Notes: generated from the letters alone by a model not told the origin. A stretch of 64,000 bases of DNA from Verrucomicrobiota bacterium JB022 (GCA_030673845.1 JAUTCQ010000012.1:1-64000), one strand, 5' to 3'. Counted from the stretch's first letter, positions 31,301 through 43,400 are shown. Numbers and translations are program-made.

Positions 31301-33983
31301 TGAGGCGACCATAGCGCTGGCCGGGGAAGTAGGCGGCGGAGTGGCCGAAGACGAAGAATTGCACGTCGTGCTCTTCCATCATGTCGAGGATGGGCTGGCG
31401 CGGGCGCGAAAGGCTGCCGATGTCGTTACGCTCGGTGGCCACGGCGTAGAGCGAAAGGTGCGTCGTAATCATGCGGACGCGGGCGCTCTGCGCTTCCGGC
31501 GAGCCGAGGGTCGCATCGAGCCAGTCCAGCTCGCTCTGCGAAAAGGCACCGTTGGCGGAGTCGATCGAGGTAAAGAACACGTCGTTGACGCTGTCGCCAT
31601 CGAGGTCGAGCACGGCCGACCAGTTGAAGGGGTAGCCGCTTTCGTCCACGTATTGCACGTCGGGCTTGTTGTCCGGGATGGCCCAGAATTCTACTGCCGC
31701 CTCCCGGTCGACCGTGATTGCGCCGTCGTGGTTGCCCATGGTGAAGACGAAGGGGATGTCGGCGTTCTTCAGTTTGCCGTAGAGCTCGCCGTTGAAGCCC
31801 TGCCACATGGCCATCACCTGCGCCTTGCTCAGCGCGCTCGACTCGCCGGCGATCATGTCGCCAGCGGAGACGACGGCGTCTACATCCTGATTGACCCAGA
31901 AGTCGAAGGCCTGGCGCACGCGGGCATCGTAGGTGGTCGAGCCGTAGGAGCCATTGAAGTCGGAGACGAAGCCGAGGGTGATGTCGCCCTTGGCCGGCAC
32001 GATCTCGGCCGTGTAGGTGCTCTCGGAGCTGTTGCCATCGCTCGTGCCCACCTCGAACTTGAATTCGACGTTGGAGCCGGCGGCTTCGCGCACAAGATAC
32101 TCGAAGCGCACGGACTCGACGGAGCTGTCGAGCTCCACCGTGTCGATCAGCTCAAACTCGCCGCCATCGACGCGACGGTAGACATACATCACCTGCAGCG
32201 TCGAAGCCGGGTTTTGCGTGTCCATGTTCACATCAAACTCGATCCTGCCGCCCGCGCGGTGTTCGCCTTCCAGCACGTTCGGGTCGAACCCGATGGCGAA
32301 GGGTTTGATCGAAAGCGTCTGCGTGGCCGAGGTCAGCTCGCCACGGTCGTCTTCCAGCTCGAAGCGCAGGGCCACTTCGGCACCGATGGCTTCGCTGCTG
32401 GTGTAGCTGTAGACGTAGGAGTCGGCGGTCGTATCGTTGAGCGAGATCGGACCGGAGATCAGCTCTTCGGTGCCGCCATCGACGCTGCGGTAGACACGCA
32501 GGGCCTGGACCTTCACGCCGCTGTTGGGCGAGCGGAAGTCGACCGGGATTTCGATGGAGTCGTTGTGCACCACATCGGCGCGGCTGCCGTTGGGGAAGCT
32601 GACCTGTGCGGCGCTTTCGCCCACGTAGCGCAGGCGCATGGCGTCGACCGCCACGTAGCTGCCGGGGGCGTTGTTGCCGATCACGATCTGGTCGCCCGGT
32701 GCGAGGTCGAGCGTAGCCACGTAGTTGAAGTCGCCCGAATTGATCGTCTGGTCGACCCGGTAAACGACGTCGTTGAAGCCGGCGCGCTTGACCGTGTAAG
32801 GCGTCGCATTGGAGCGGTTGGAAGCACCCACCCAGTAAGACGAAAGCTCGTAGCGGGCGGGCGGGAGGTCTTCGCCCACCGTGTAGGTCGCCTCAGCGCT
32901 GGGGGCACCAGCCGGGTCGACCGTCGTCACGAGACGGGTCTTCGACTCGCCGTAGTAGCCCGCGTTGCCGCTTTCGATAAAGCCAGCGGTCTCGGCGTAA
33001 AAGCTGTCTTGCGTATCGTAAACCTGAGCCTTGCGGCGAATCACGACAAAGTTCGGTACCGCGCGCGCGCCTTCGAGGTCCGACGGCTGCGTCACCGTCT
33101 CATCGAAGATGGCAAGGGAAGAAGAGCCGCCCCCGTCGAGGTTGAGGGCTTCGACCGCCCCTACCCCAAGCATGATGTCTTGCAGCTCGTAAAGCGAAGC
33201 GCCCGCCGAGTGCTCGGCCTGACGGCCGTCGATCACCATCAGGATGAGCTTGTTGTCGGCCGTCACCCCGATCACGGTGCGCGGATTGCGGTCGGTGAAG
33301 CTGCCGCTGGCCCCCACACCTTCGCGGTCCCATTGGGCCGTGGTGGTCTTGACGCCGTTGTCGATCAACACCGGCCGGGCCGCGATGGCCTCCGTGAAGG
33401 TGCCGACGAAGCCGTTGGAGGGCACGATAGAGAGCACGTTGCCTTCTCCGTCGAGCTCGACGTGGGGCTGCACGCTCAGGTTCTGGTTGGGCTGCGGGAA
33501 TCCGAGCACGAGGTCGTTCTGTGCGGGGTAGCCCCACAGCGTGTCGAGCGCACCGTCTGCATCGCGGACGAACATGCCCCAGGTGCGGGGATCGGTATAG
33601 CCGCCGTCGTTGACCAGCACCCCGTCATCCAGCAGGATGTTGAGGCTGGTGCCGTTGGAGGTATTGAAGAACGAGCCGTTGCTGACGACATAGGTCAGCT
33701 CGTCAGCCGTCGCAGCGAGCTCCGCCGGCGTGCGGTTGGCGCTACCCGCGAATTCTTCAATATCCAGCTCGAGATTCGGGTCGTCGAGGTCGATCAAGGC
33801 ATAGCGCCCGGAAACCAGGTTCCCATTGGGATAGTTTTGGGTCGATTGGTACAACTCAATCGAAGGCGGCAGATCGTCTCGGTCGATCTTCTGCCAACCG
33901 AGGTCGATTTGCGCATGCGCGCCACCCTGGGTCAGGATCGCTAACCCGAGCAGCTGCGCTGGCAGTTTTACATGAAGCGACAT
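28356..33983 (-). CDS. Giant secreted phosphodiester glycosidase + metallophosphoesterase protein
   Basis: A 1875-residue protein with signal peptide (1-24, ending AHA). Order, with approximate residues: NAGPA-type phosphodiester glycosidase (100-310: VVSNGSFFNT, RTVIGVTADNKLILMVIDGR, EALNLDGGGSSSL); a golvesin-like carbohydrate-binding beta-sandwich (335-460: YELSSYWVG, YVAVDAMRLRYVG); two Ig-like segments; a calcineurin-type phosphoesterase (667-930: FVSDFNGS, SAGDMIAGES, TMGNHDGAI, ITTHLS, FVFGHSAAY, supplying the metal-binding Asp, Asn and His); a CHRD-like domain (~1000-1095); an FN3-like domain; a beta-propeller-like region (~1210-1500); an OB-fold-like segment (~1550-1720); and an Asp-rich loop ADADGDGISNLLEY near the end. 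The first enzyme would cleave phosphodiester-linked sugars, the second the released phosphate esters. First metal ligand is SDFNGS rather than the usual DxH, so catalysis by the second domain is uncertain. First gene of a three-gene operon. Confidence 0.72.
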   Translation of the reverse strand: MSLHVKLPAQLLGLAILTQGGAHAQIDLGWQKIDRDDLPPSIELYQSTQNYPNGNLVSGRYALIDLDDPNLELDIEEFAGSANRTPAELAATADELTYVVSNGSFFNTSNGTSLNILLDDGVLVNDGGYTDPRTWGMFVRDADGALDTLWGYPAQNDLVLGFPQPNQNLSVQPHVELDGEGNVLSIVPSNGFVGTFTEAIAARPVLIDNGVKTTTAQWDREGVGASGSFTDRNPRTVIGVTADNKLILMVIDGRQAEHSAGASLYELQDIMLGVGAVEALNLDGGGSSSLAIFDETVTQPSDLEGARAVPNFVVIRRKAQVYDTQDSFYAETAGFIESGNAGYYGESKTRLVTTVDPAGAPSAEATYTVGEDLPPARYELSSYWVGASNRSNATPYTVKRAGFNDVVYRVDQTINSGDFNYVATLDLAPGDQIVIGNNAPGSYVAVDAMRLRYVGESAAQVSFPNGSRADVVHNDSIEIPVDFRSPNSGVKVQALRVYRSVDGGTEELISGPISLNDTTADSYVYSYTSSEAIGAEVALRFELEDDRGELTSATQTLSIKPFAIGFDPNVLEGEHRAGGRIEFDVNMDTQNPASTLQVMYVYRRVDGGEFELIDTVELDSSVESVRFEYLVREAAGSNVEFKFEVGTSDGNSSESTYTAEIVPAKGDITLGFVSDFNGSYGSTTYDARVRQAFDFWVNQDVDAVVSAGDMIAGESSALSKAQVMAMWQGFNGELYGKLKNADIPFVFTMGNHDGAITVDREAAVEFWAIPDNKPDVQYVDESGYPFNWSAVLDLDGDSVNDVFFTSIDSANGAFSQSELDWLDATLGSPEAQSARVRMITTHLSLYAVATERNDIGSLSRPRQPILDMMEEHDVQFFVFGHSAAYFPGQRYGRLILSTGEMGGGGKAYVGEAQQAPSTITRADIFFDDEYYGENAIVLTTYDLFDGFSIVKNSEVPSALFGYDGDFIMRNDIEISDRGAATLSALNVDGVSSSTAATASAQIEIVGGEIVISGSFANLEGKLLRDRTAISLYRGRNSFSANLLEALEIDSVDGKNGTFEGRLPLFAEFRDGLAIGLYGIKILTDIHPEGELRGQFFNDAQSGAPKPAVITSQNSTDTYGIRDVPALYPVSWQPAQDPEQGVLTYTYQLATDASFNNLLIDAPTGVTTRFNALTESEWYVFLADTEAGETRTFYQRVIASDGQNVVASPAQALVLTKDDSIPDEAVEVAAPNYTLDGVFAQTSPWHAYDIAIDEVSGRVWAVNYNGGVNVYNPDGSEYFLSSENIEYDSYRYEWIQWEGTRHGIGSTYGIDWDSRGFMILSEGGDIWKLDATTGEPLAYYDGSFGVNAVVDDNGRIFCHGVFTSTAAYILEEDPENPKGYRVYSRVDMSGAPSVVRTTSYSPEGDAVYLPDATASRRVSRFTSDDDGLTWTREADFEMNAPTGSNAVVATENDTVYLINNKSTVPPTLIFRDFERNLSWSLALEGDLASDIRAFTISRDKSVFYVGDISGRVFKYSLKTGNEVPEPSTMSLAEAVATNAEGEAVNAGTYVRTYGVVTSANFGDEGTLDFFLQDGNAAVRVFQPAAEVAYAPVVGHRIEIVGTISQVAGQTRIGAAEINLVDETAMLPQMARPSTLQDKDESALVRLRKVSLVDPSQWTNDGYAGFTVQVTDGEQQFDLFVHRNSPLFGEEAPQGEFAVNGFVVQFDPNRPYTSGYELMPRNTDDFAAPEATFGEWAETELAGYDEALQAPTADADGDGISNLLEYIWQLDPTAANGNYRYYMQVGQSVTRSEADGERYVSLIFYRPSGDLKGFDYTVQTLDSLSGALDWQALPAGSYQVTETDLGGAVEIVVQLLTPVEEMTDSAYIRVQWEGAQE

Positions 33984-34017
33984 TTTATGAGGCTTAAGCT
34001 AAGTTTATGACAGTAAT

Positions 34018-34062
34018 AAAAAACACCATCGGGTCCCCTTGAGAGAACGAGGACCCGATGGG
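34018..34062 (-). terminator. Bidirectional-looking terminator between the giant genes
   Basis: CCATCGGGTCC (about 34026-34036) pairs with GGACCCGATGG (34051-34061). On the minus strand the stem is followed by TGTTTTTTATT and on the plus strand by GTTTTC. It would end transcription from the DUF11 operon (stop at 34421) just before the 28-34 kb operon, whose first start codon is about 35 bases away, so it may also act as a leader. Confidence 0.75.
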
Positions 34063-34420
34063 TTTTCTGGTGGCCAGGGCACCCTCAGCAAAGGGTGCAA
34101 GGTTGAGAGAATGCAGAGCCTATCACTGTTTTTTTACAATTTGAGTGCCTATTTGTGGCATTCAGGTGAAGCGGCAGAAACGCTACAAAAGCAGCACAAC
34201 AACCGCTAATACCCTGAATTACAAATACATGTGACGCTCACCCGACCACATTTCCGAGGTGCAAACCCTAGGTCGCTGTGGGCACATACTTAACAACTCG
34301 CCTGCGCAATACGCAGTCGCAAGCAGCGTTTTTGCTGAGACCCCTGGTCAAGCTCCGCCCCAAAACGCCATCATAGCTTTTTCAATTGAGGGCTACCAAG
34401 AGCCCTCCTCGTCTGCCGGA
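34063..34420. other. Intergenic stretch after the 3147-residue gene, with a small stem-loop
   Basis: No gene is recognised. GAGGGCT (34388-34394) and AGCCCTC (34401-34407) form a seven-base hairpin 14 bases after the stop of the 3147-residue gene; no U-tract follows on the minus strand, so it may protect the mRNA end rather than terminate. The rest is AT-richer than its surroundings and may hold the promoter of the downstream operon. Confidence 0.35.
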
Positions 34421-37400
34421 TCAGTTTTCGATCTGCACGCGGTAGGTTACACTGCCTTCAACGCCCGGAGCCAAGATGCCATCGAAGGTCCAGATGATCG
34501 AACCAGCCTTGCCCGCGTCGGGGGCGTCGATGGTCGCAGCCGTCAGATCGTTCGGCAGCGGTGCCGTCGCCGCCGCATCGACAAAGGTCGTGTAAGCGGG
34601 TGTGCGGTCGAAGATCACGATATTCTGCAGCGGTCCTTCCCCATTGTTGGTGAAGGTGATCGTGTAGGTGATGATCGCTCCCGGGCTGGCTGTCGAGGCA
34701 TCGACTGCCTTGTGCAGCTCCAGGCCCGCCGTGGTCACGGCCCCGATCCGCGTCAGGTCGTGCCGCGTGAGGACGTTGCTCGGCAAGGCGGGGCTCGCGT
34801 TGCTGTAGGTAAACGTCGCCGTCAACTCGATCTGGTTGAGTGCACCGTAAGGCGCTCCGCTGGGCGAGGCATCCTTGACGATGAGGCAGATTGTTTCGCC
34901 TGCGCTGACCGTGATGAGATTGCCGGGGGTGTCGATGATGGGCTCCCCGGAATCGAGCTGGCCGTTGCAATTGAGGTCGCGGAAGAGCGTCTGCCCCCAC
35001 CCCGGCGTATTCGGGTTGGCGCTCGCGTTGAGACTGAAGCTGACCTGGCCAGCCGTCCCCGCCGTAAAGGTGTGCGCATAGAACGCGACGTTGCCCGGCA
35101 AAATCGTCTGCTCGCCGTCCGTCAGCAGGGCATTGGGCGGCACATCGCAGAAGAGCAGGCCGGTATGCCCGATCGACTGCTGATAGGTGAAGCTGATACG
35201 GTCCGACGAACGATCGTAGCTGCCTCCGGAATCGCCTGCATTACCGCCGGTCGAGAGGTATTCCGACAGGTTGAACTGCTCCACCACCAGCGCCGCACCA
35301 TTGGGCACCGCAGGCGGCACCATGAGCACAAAGCTGCCGTCGCCGAGCGTCGTCGCCTCGTCATAGACCGTGCCGGAGCCGTTGGTTAGGCGGACTATCA
35401 CGCCGCTGATGCCGCGCTCGCCCCCGTTGAGGCTGCCGTCGTTGGCCACACCGCCGCCGTTGCCGTCGTCCTGAATCACGCGACCGCTCAGGCTGCTGCC
35501 GAGGGCGAGGCCCAGCTCAATCCCGTAGATACTGCTGCTGGCGACATTCACGGCCAGACGCCCATCTGACGGGGCCAGCGGCTCGTAAAAGATGAAGCCG
35601 GGCGGTGCCACGGGCGAGGCGTTGGTCGCGCCGTCGCTGATCACCAGGTTGTAGCTGCCCGTTTCGACCAGATCGAAGCGGAAGTAGCCGTTGCCCGGCT
35701 CCACCAACTGGGATTGCACCACCGAAGCGCCGTTGACGAGGTTGACGTAGACGGCAGAGCCATTCGCCCAGTTCTCAATCGATTCGCGGCTGCGGTTGAG
35801 GTTCAGGTCTTCAAAGACGTTACCCTCCAGGGTCATGCGCGTAAAGATCGAGGCGCGCGCCACCGTCACGTTGTCGTAAAGGCGGCGGCCATCCGGGCTC
35901 GCGGAAGGCTGCGAATAATAGGTGGCATCGACCGAATTACGCAGCGTCAGGTTACCGCCCACATCGGCGTCTAGCGCGATGTCGTAGCTGACGACGAGCG
36001 TCTGGCCCGGGTCGATCTGCTGCAGATCAGTCAAGTTGAAGGTAAGCTTACCCGTACCTGCGTCGTAGGTGTGCGCCAGATCGTCGATCACATCGTTGCC
36101 GTTCAGGGTAGCAGCAATGATCGTCGGCTCGGTGTCGCGCATACCGTTGGGCAAGGTGTCGATCACTTCGGCATTGTAGGCTGGCGCGACGGTGGAGCGA
36201 TTCGTCACCGTAAAAGTGAAGCGGCCTTCTCCCGTGGGCGAAAGGCGGCCGTTGCTGGGTGAAACCCGCGACTTGGCCACGGTCAGCTCGGGCTGCTGGA
36301 CGACGATGGTGGCGGTGACGCTCGCGGTCTCCTCCAGCGGTGCGGGGTCCGTATCTCCCGCATGGCGGAAGGCCAGACGCGCGGTGTTGTCGAGGTCGAT
36401 GGCGCGGTCGTCGGTCGTGCCGTTATTGCCATCCGTCGTGGGCAAATCGACATGGTCCACAATGCGCACGCGGTAGACGAGGGTCAGCGTGTCGTTGGTC
36501 GTGTCGCCATCGCCTTCGTTGACGAGGTCGCCGAGCGCAAAGACGAGGTTGCCCGTATCGCCCGCCTCCGGTGCGTTGGTGCCCGCGACCGGCGGGGTGT
36601 AGGTAAAGCCATTGGCCCCGCTGGCCGGAGTTATCGCGTCGAAACCGACGAACGACATCCCGGCGGGAAGCGTGTCGCGGATCTCGAAATCGCGGTGCGT
36701 GCCCTCCATGATGGTGGCCTGCAAGGTGTAGGTGACCACGTCACCGACGCGGAAGCCGGTGCCCGGCGTGGGGCCCGCCAGCGGCAAGGTGTCGCCGCTC
36801 GCGGTTTTCGTGAGAGAGCTGGAGTTGGCGGCGACTACGTCAGCCGTGGCAGTGGCCCGGTTGTCGTTGGCGTTGGCCGTACTGCCATTGCGCTCGCCAT
36901 TGGTGGCACCGGCAGTGCCCACGAGGGGCCCTCCCAGGTCGGGCCCTGGGTCGCCGTCGAGCGAGGTCCAGGTCACGACCACGCTGTTATCGAGTTCCTG
37001 CGTAGGTTCCACACTGTTATCGACCGTGGCGCGGTAGCTGAAGACGAGGCGCCCGTTGGTCCCGAGGTCGAGATTGGTGCCCTGCCCCAGCCCCCAGGTC
37101 AGCGTCTGGCCTGCGGCGGTCGGCTCGCCCAAGGTGCCGGTCAGGTTCTGCGTCTGCCCGGAGCCGCTGAGCAGCGTCGTGCTGCCCGTCTCGTAAGTCA
37201 GCCCGGCGGGTAAGGTGTCGACGATGTCGAGGTCGTAGGCACTGGAGCCACTGGTGGGAGCGTTGACGATCTCAACGGTAAAGGTGACGGTATCGCCCGC
37301 GCGGACCGGGTCGGTCGGGTCTGCGGTCTTCGTCACGCTCATGATGGCCTCCCGGATGGTCAGGTCGACGTCGGCGATGTCGACCGGCGCACCGGTAAAG

Positions 37401-40400
37401 GAATACTGGGCCGAATTGGTGAGCGTGGTGTTGTGCTGGTTGGCAGCGATGTTACGCACCTGCGTCACGTAGGTGATCGTGATGGTGCGGTTGGCCACCG
37501 GGTCGCCCACAGGCGAAGAGACGACCGTGCTGCCAAATTCCCACGTCAGGCTCAGGGGGTTGCCGCTGGCCGGAAGTGCGACGGAAGGAAGGTCGTTGGT
37601 TGTGGTCGTGATGCCTGACCCGATGACGGGGTTGCCGAGCGAAATCAGCTCCAGCCCCTGCGGCAGCTGGTCGGAAACCACAAGGTTCGGGATCGTGCCC
37701 TGGGGCAGGACGAGGCTCACCTGATATTCCACCTGCTCACCGATCAGGACGTTGCCCGAGGCATCGCCGCCCACGGAGGTGCGCGAGACCACTTTGGCCT
37801 GGTCGATCGAGTCGATCTGGATCGTCACACCCGGGTTGTCGGAGGCGCTGATGACCGCCGCGCCGTCCGGGTCTCCCGTCGAGCCGGTGCGCGTGCTCTG
37901 GCTACCGGTCGCGCCGGGCAAGGTATCGGCATATACCGTCACGTCGTCCGTCCATTGCTGGCTGGGATTCACCGCCTGCACCGTTTCGGCGTAGTAGATG
38001 ATGCGGACCGACTGGCCAGGGTCGAGCTGCACAAGGTTGCTGCCCGCGCTGCCAAAGCTGAGATTGGCCGCATTCACCGTGAGGCTGCCCGCAATGCCCG
38101 TGCTGACCCCGCCGACCATGGCGACGTCTACCGTGTCGTCCTCATTGGTGTCGGCACCGGGGGCATAAGAGGGATCGGTGCTGGCATCGAGCAGCGACAG
38201 GCCCGCCGGGAGCGTGTCGACGTAATTCAGATCATAGATGGGCACCGTGACCGCCGTCGCATCGGTATTGGTGATGATGGTACGAAACTGGAAGACGTCG
38301 GTCGCCTCACCCGCCGCGCTTCCGGCAAAAGCCCCGCCGGTGCGCAGGTTGCGGACGGTCTTGTTGACGCTCATGGAGGGGCGCTGCACGCGGACGGATG
38401 ACTGGGCGTGGAGGGAGGCATAACCGATGCCGCCACTGAAGCCATCGAAACTGCTGCTGGAGCGGAACACCTGCCCCTGGTATTCCAGCGAGACGCCAAC
38501 GTGGTTGAACAGCTCCTTGTTGTCGGAGTTGACCGCAGCCAGGGCGGCATCGTTGAGCGTGCGTGTGGTCACACGAGCCGTAAACTCGTTGCTGCTGGCG
38601 TCGATTGGGCCCGTGATTGTGCCCAGGTTGAAATTGATCACCCCATTCTGGACAGGGTCGAGCGTCTCCAGATTGGCCGGGGTGGTCGTGACCGAGGCGG
38701 GCGCAATTTCCGAGCTGCTGGTGTCGATGCTGACGAGGCCGAGGCCCTTGTCGGCCGCCGCCGTGTTGCCGAGCGTATCGCGAACGACCACGTTGCTAAT
38801 GTCGGCCCCACCGTCGGCGCCGAAGAAGCTGACGGACAAGTCGAAGCTCGCCTCTTCGCCGATGAGCGTATGCCCTTCGGTGCCGGTAGCCGTTTCGGTC
38901 GTGGAGCCGTTGACGTAGGTCTTGGCCACACTCACGCCGAGGCAGCGAAAAGCACGGCTGTCGCGGGTATAAAAGCGACCCGTCGAGGAGCCGCCGGTCC
39001 CGATCTGCTCCCCGTCCACGTCGATCTGCACTTGCAGGGAATCCGCCGGCAGTCCGGTCGGCGTGGCGGTGATGCGCAGGTGCACTTCCTCCAACGTGCC
39101 CGTGCGACGGATTTCGCCTACCTGGGCCGGGCTGAAGGTGTAGACGTTCCCGGCCTGTGTCGCCGCCCCGTTGCTGCCGCGCGGGGAGCTGACGAGCACG
39201 ACGCTCGCCGTCGTCCAGCCGCTGCCGAGGGTCACGGCGATCGTATTGTTGTTGGCGGCCGAATTCGTTTCGCCTTCGTTGCGCACGTAGACGTCAAAGG
39301 TCTCCGGCTGGCCGGCAAACACGATGCGGTTGATCACGCTGGTCGATTCGGTCCCCCCGTTGGCGGCAAACTTGATGTCCAGCTCCGGTTGGCGCGGGTC
39401 GATGTTGAGCGTGACGCTACGGGTAAAATTCGCCCCGCAGGAGGTCTCGTAAGCCGCCTGAATCGTGCGGTTGTTACCGCCGGGGTTGACGGAAGGGTCG
39501 AGGCCGTTGGCGGTTTCTTCCTCTGCCGCAAGAGCCGGGAAGCTGGTGGCGCGCGTCGTATCGTCGATCGAGGTGATCGCGTAAAACTCTACCGTGAAGC
39601 TCTCCGCATTCTCCACCGTACCGGTAAATTCGAGGCGCGGATCGGTGCTGGAAACGCCGTCCCAGGCGACCGCCGTCAGCGAGCTGCTGTTGGTCACGAA
39701 CACCGGGGCGTAGGTGTCGTCGAAAACGGTCTGGTTGGGCAGGTCGGGCGTGATGCTCAGGTTCTCGCCGCGCGCACCGCTGTTGGTCATCGTCACGCGG
39801 ATGCGGACGCGGCCGCTGTTACCGCGGCTGGGCGTTGCGGTGATGCTGGCATCGGCGGTAGCCGTCATCGTGCCCCCGCTCGTAGTGAAGTCGGGCAGCA
39901 TGACGAGCGTCGCCGTGTCGTCGTTGTCGGTAGGTTGCGTGACGAGGTTGGGCTGACCGGCACCCGGATCGCTACAGCCCCAGGTGACTTCCGCCGTCTG
40001 GGTAATGTCGAGGCAGTTCGCGCCAAGCGTTTCGCGCACCGTGACCGTGATGCTGCCGCCGGGCGGCACGTCATCGACCGCCACCCAACCGCCAGTGTAG
40101 GCCGCGCCGGGGCTGGGAACGTCGCCATTCAGCACCGCCGAGCCGCCGCTGCCGGAGAGGGGGATGCGCACGCGCACGTGCTCTGCCCATGCATCGCCGG
40201 CGTTGGTGATCACAAACTGCCAATCCACTTGCTGGCCGGGCAGCGCGATCTGCTTGTCGCTGAAGCCGTCGGGATTCGTGGCGCTGTCGATGCGCAGGTT
40301 GGTGCTGATGTCGGGCTTTTCGGAGGGCAGGATAAACGGCACGCCGGGGGAAGGGACGTTGCTGCCGCAGAAAAGCTCGGCACTGCCCGAGGCCGTCAAC

Positions 40401-43400
40401 GTAGGCCCGGGCTGGTTGCCGGCAAAAGTGTCCGGATCGCTGGCCACGATCTGGAAGCGGATCGTGAGAGAATTGACCGTCGAGCCCGTGTCGGTATGGA
40501 CGTTGACGAGGTGCGCGAGGGCGGGAATCAGCGTGCTGTCGAACCGGTAAGGGCTGCCGGAGCTGCCGGCACCGGCGGGCATACCGGCCACGCTCACAAA
40601 GGAGCTGGGCGCGTTGTCGGTCGCGTAGCTGATGGAGCCGGGCACGATGCTCAAGCCGGTGAGGCTCGGATCCATGACTTCGAGCACTTCCACATTGTAG
40701 ATCGCCCCATCGCCGGTGTTGCGGACGAGGATTTCCACTTCACCGTTGCCACACAGGCGGGCAAGGCTGTCGGTCGTGTCGTGCACGACTTGCAGGCTGC
40801 CGGCACCGAGGCGGAAGTTGGGGGCTATGCTCACAATGCTCTGGGCCACGTCCACCCCACAGCCCCAGCGGGTCAAAACCGTATTTTCGCCATCGGGGAT
40901 CAGGCAATCGGCCCCCGGCAGCAGGTCGGCCACGACCGTCAGGGTGCGCTGGGCACCACCGGCGAAGTCGCCAAGGTCAAAAGTGATCGTCTGCCCCGTC
41001 ATCGTGCTGCCCGAGACGGTGAAAGCAGTGGTGTTGGCCGCCGCGGTCGCGGTGGTATCGATCTGGAAATTCTCCGGGAGGGTATTGGCAACAGTCGCCC
41101 CGTAGGCCGTGCCGGGCTTGAGGTTTTGCACGATGAGCGACCATTGCGTGCGGGTGTCCTGCAGCTGCAGGCGGGTATTGGGCGTCACCACGATCGCAAG
41201 CTCGGCAGTGAAGACAAACGACGGGTTGGCCGAAGCCGTGGTGGAGAAATCGCGCGTGGTCGTGGGCGAAGTCTGGTAGTCGTCGTAATCCACCCGGGCC
41301 GAGATCCCCGTGGTGTCGGTGCCGGAATCGGCGGCGCGGCGCATGCGCACTGTGATGGTGCCCTGCCCCGTCAGCTCGCTGCCCGTATAGCGAAAGGTCG
41401 GGTTATTGCCCCCGTTTTCCGCATAGACGATGTTGCCGGAGGTGAAGACGCCGCCGTAAACCGGCGTCTGCCCGGTCACGTATTCGTAATCGGCATTGGA
41501 GGTCAGGAGCGTCAGCAAGACGCGGGAAATTTCTTGTGCGTTGGCGTTGCCGAGGGTGATGACCGCGTCGAACTCCTCACAGATATCGAGCTGGGCGGGC
41601 ATGCTGAGCGAGAGGCTGGCTGCCGCCCGCTGCACGGTATAGCTTGCCACTTGGGTAAAGACCTGATCACCCGCAAGGTCGCAAGCGCCCGGGCCGCTCG
41701 AAGAGCCAGTCAGGCGCAGCACGGAAGTATTCTGGTAGCTGCGGGAATCGCCGCCGAGCGAGCCGTCGGGCACGGTAGTTTGGTAGTCGAAGGTGACCAT
41801 CGTGCCGCTGACGTAATCGGTATCGAGGTAGCCCGCCCCAGCGAGGAAGTCGAGGTTGAGGCGCAAGGCGCCGGTCGACTGGACGATGGCACCGGCCGGG
41901 ACCGCAACCGGCCCGACCGAGCCGCTGCCGTTATCGTAGGTGACGGTCAGGGAGCCGGGGACGAGGGTCTGGCTGGCATCGCCGTCGAAGTTGTCGACGT
42001 AGGTCGAGCCGGCCCAGGCGCCGGGGTAGCCGGGGTCGAACTGGTAAATAGCGATGTAGGGGATGAATTCACCTTCGCCGGCATCGCGCGTGAGATTGGC
42101 GGAGGGCGAGCCAGCCTCGAAGACCGAACCAGTAACGTTGTAATACTGAGTGGTGGTCGCACCCGGGCTGTTGGTAATCGTCAGCGAGTCGGAAGCATTG
42201 GCCGTCAACGGGCAGGAAGCGCCGTCGGCCGCCGTGATGGTCGTGGCGTTGGCACTGGCGGTGATGCCAGCCTGCGTGCCCCCGTTACAGGGGTCGCCGT
42301 TAACCTGGAAATCCAGCTCCCAGGTGGGGTTGCCAGCCAGGCTCGCCCGGGGCAGGTTCCAGGTGTAGGTGCCGTCACCGTTATCGACGACGGAGCCGGC
42401 GGAGGGCATCTGAACGGTGGTGATCGCCACTTCGCCGGTAATGGCCACATCCACGGAGATCGGATCTTCGGCGATGCTGGTCAGCTCGGTCGCGCTCGCT
42501 TCCACCGTAAAGGTACCGGTGCCGTTGATGCTCAAGCGGCTGATGCCGCCATCGCTCACGCCGACGTTCAGCGAAGGCCGGTTGTTGGGCGCGGTGATGC
42601 TGCTGAGCTGGAACGGCACCGAATAGGGGTCGCCGCACTCGTTCTGGTAAAACGTCTGCCAGACGATGGTGCCGCCGCCGGTACCTGCGCATACGTCGCT
42701 GGAGCGCACATCGAAGGTCAGCGTGGCGGTGGTACCTTCCGCGATGCTGCCGCCGTTGGAAGTGTAGGTAAAGTTACCGTTGGCTGGGTTGTAGGCAAAG
42801 CCGCCGCCTACGTTCACGATCGCAACCCCAAGCGTGTTGAGGTTGGACTCGAGTGTGAAGTTGGTTGCTGGGCCCGCCCCGGCCACGTTGCTGATCGGGA
42901 TCGAGACGCTGGTAGGCGTCAGAAAGTCGAGCTGGATCGGGTTGGTTGTCAACTGTACCAGCGGCAGGTCGAAGTCGAGCGCAACGGCCCCTTCGCGGCT
43001 GGTGTCGATCTCTCCCGTGCGGTCGGAAATCTGGACGGTATTGCCGAGATTGTCGCAACCGGCCACCGTCGCACTCACCGCAAAGGTAAAGTCTTCTCCC
43101 GCCGCCAGGTAGGGCAGCCGATAGCGCCCGGCGGGCGACTGAATGGCGCTCCGAGCTGGCGAAGTCTGAGTAATGGTGACGTTGGTAAAGGACGCGTTGC
43201 CCAGCAGGGCCGTTTCATCGACCACCACATCGAAAAGGCCGCCGAAACCGGAATTGGTGACCGTCACCGTCCAGGTTGCATCTTCCCCTACCCCCACCGT
43301 CTGCGTGACCGGCAGCTTCTGGACGACGGCAGCCCCGGCCAGCACGAGCACGTTTTGGCTGAGGGTGCTGGTCGTGCGGCTCACGGCCCCGTCGGTATCG

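Noticed and set aside
29910-33944. 1344-codon open frame on the plus strand, opposite the phosphodiesterase giant
   Set aside because: It is the mirror of a GC-biased coding strand, with no signal peptide, no domains and low-complexity His/Arg/Val-rich sequence. The minus-strand frame has clear domains.
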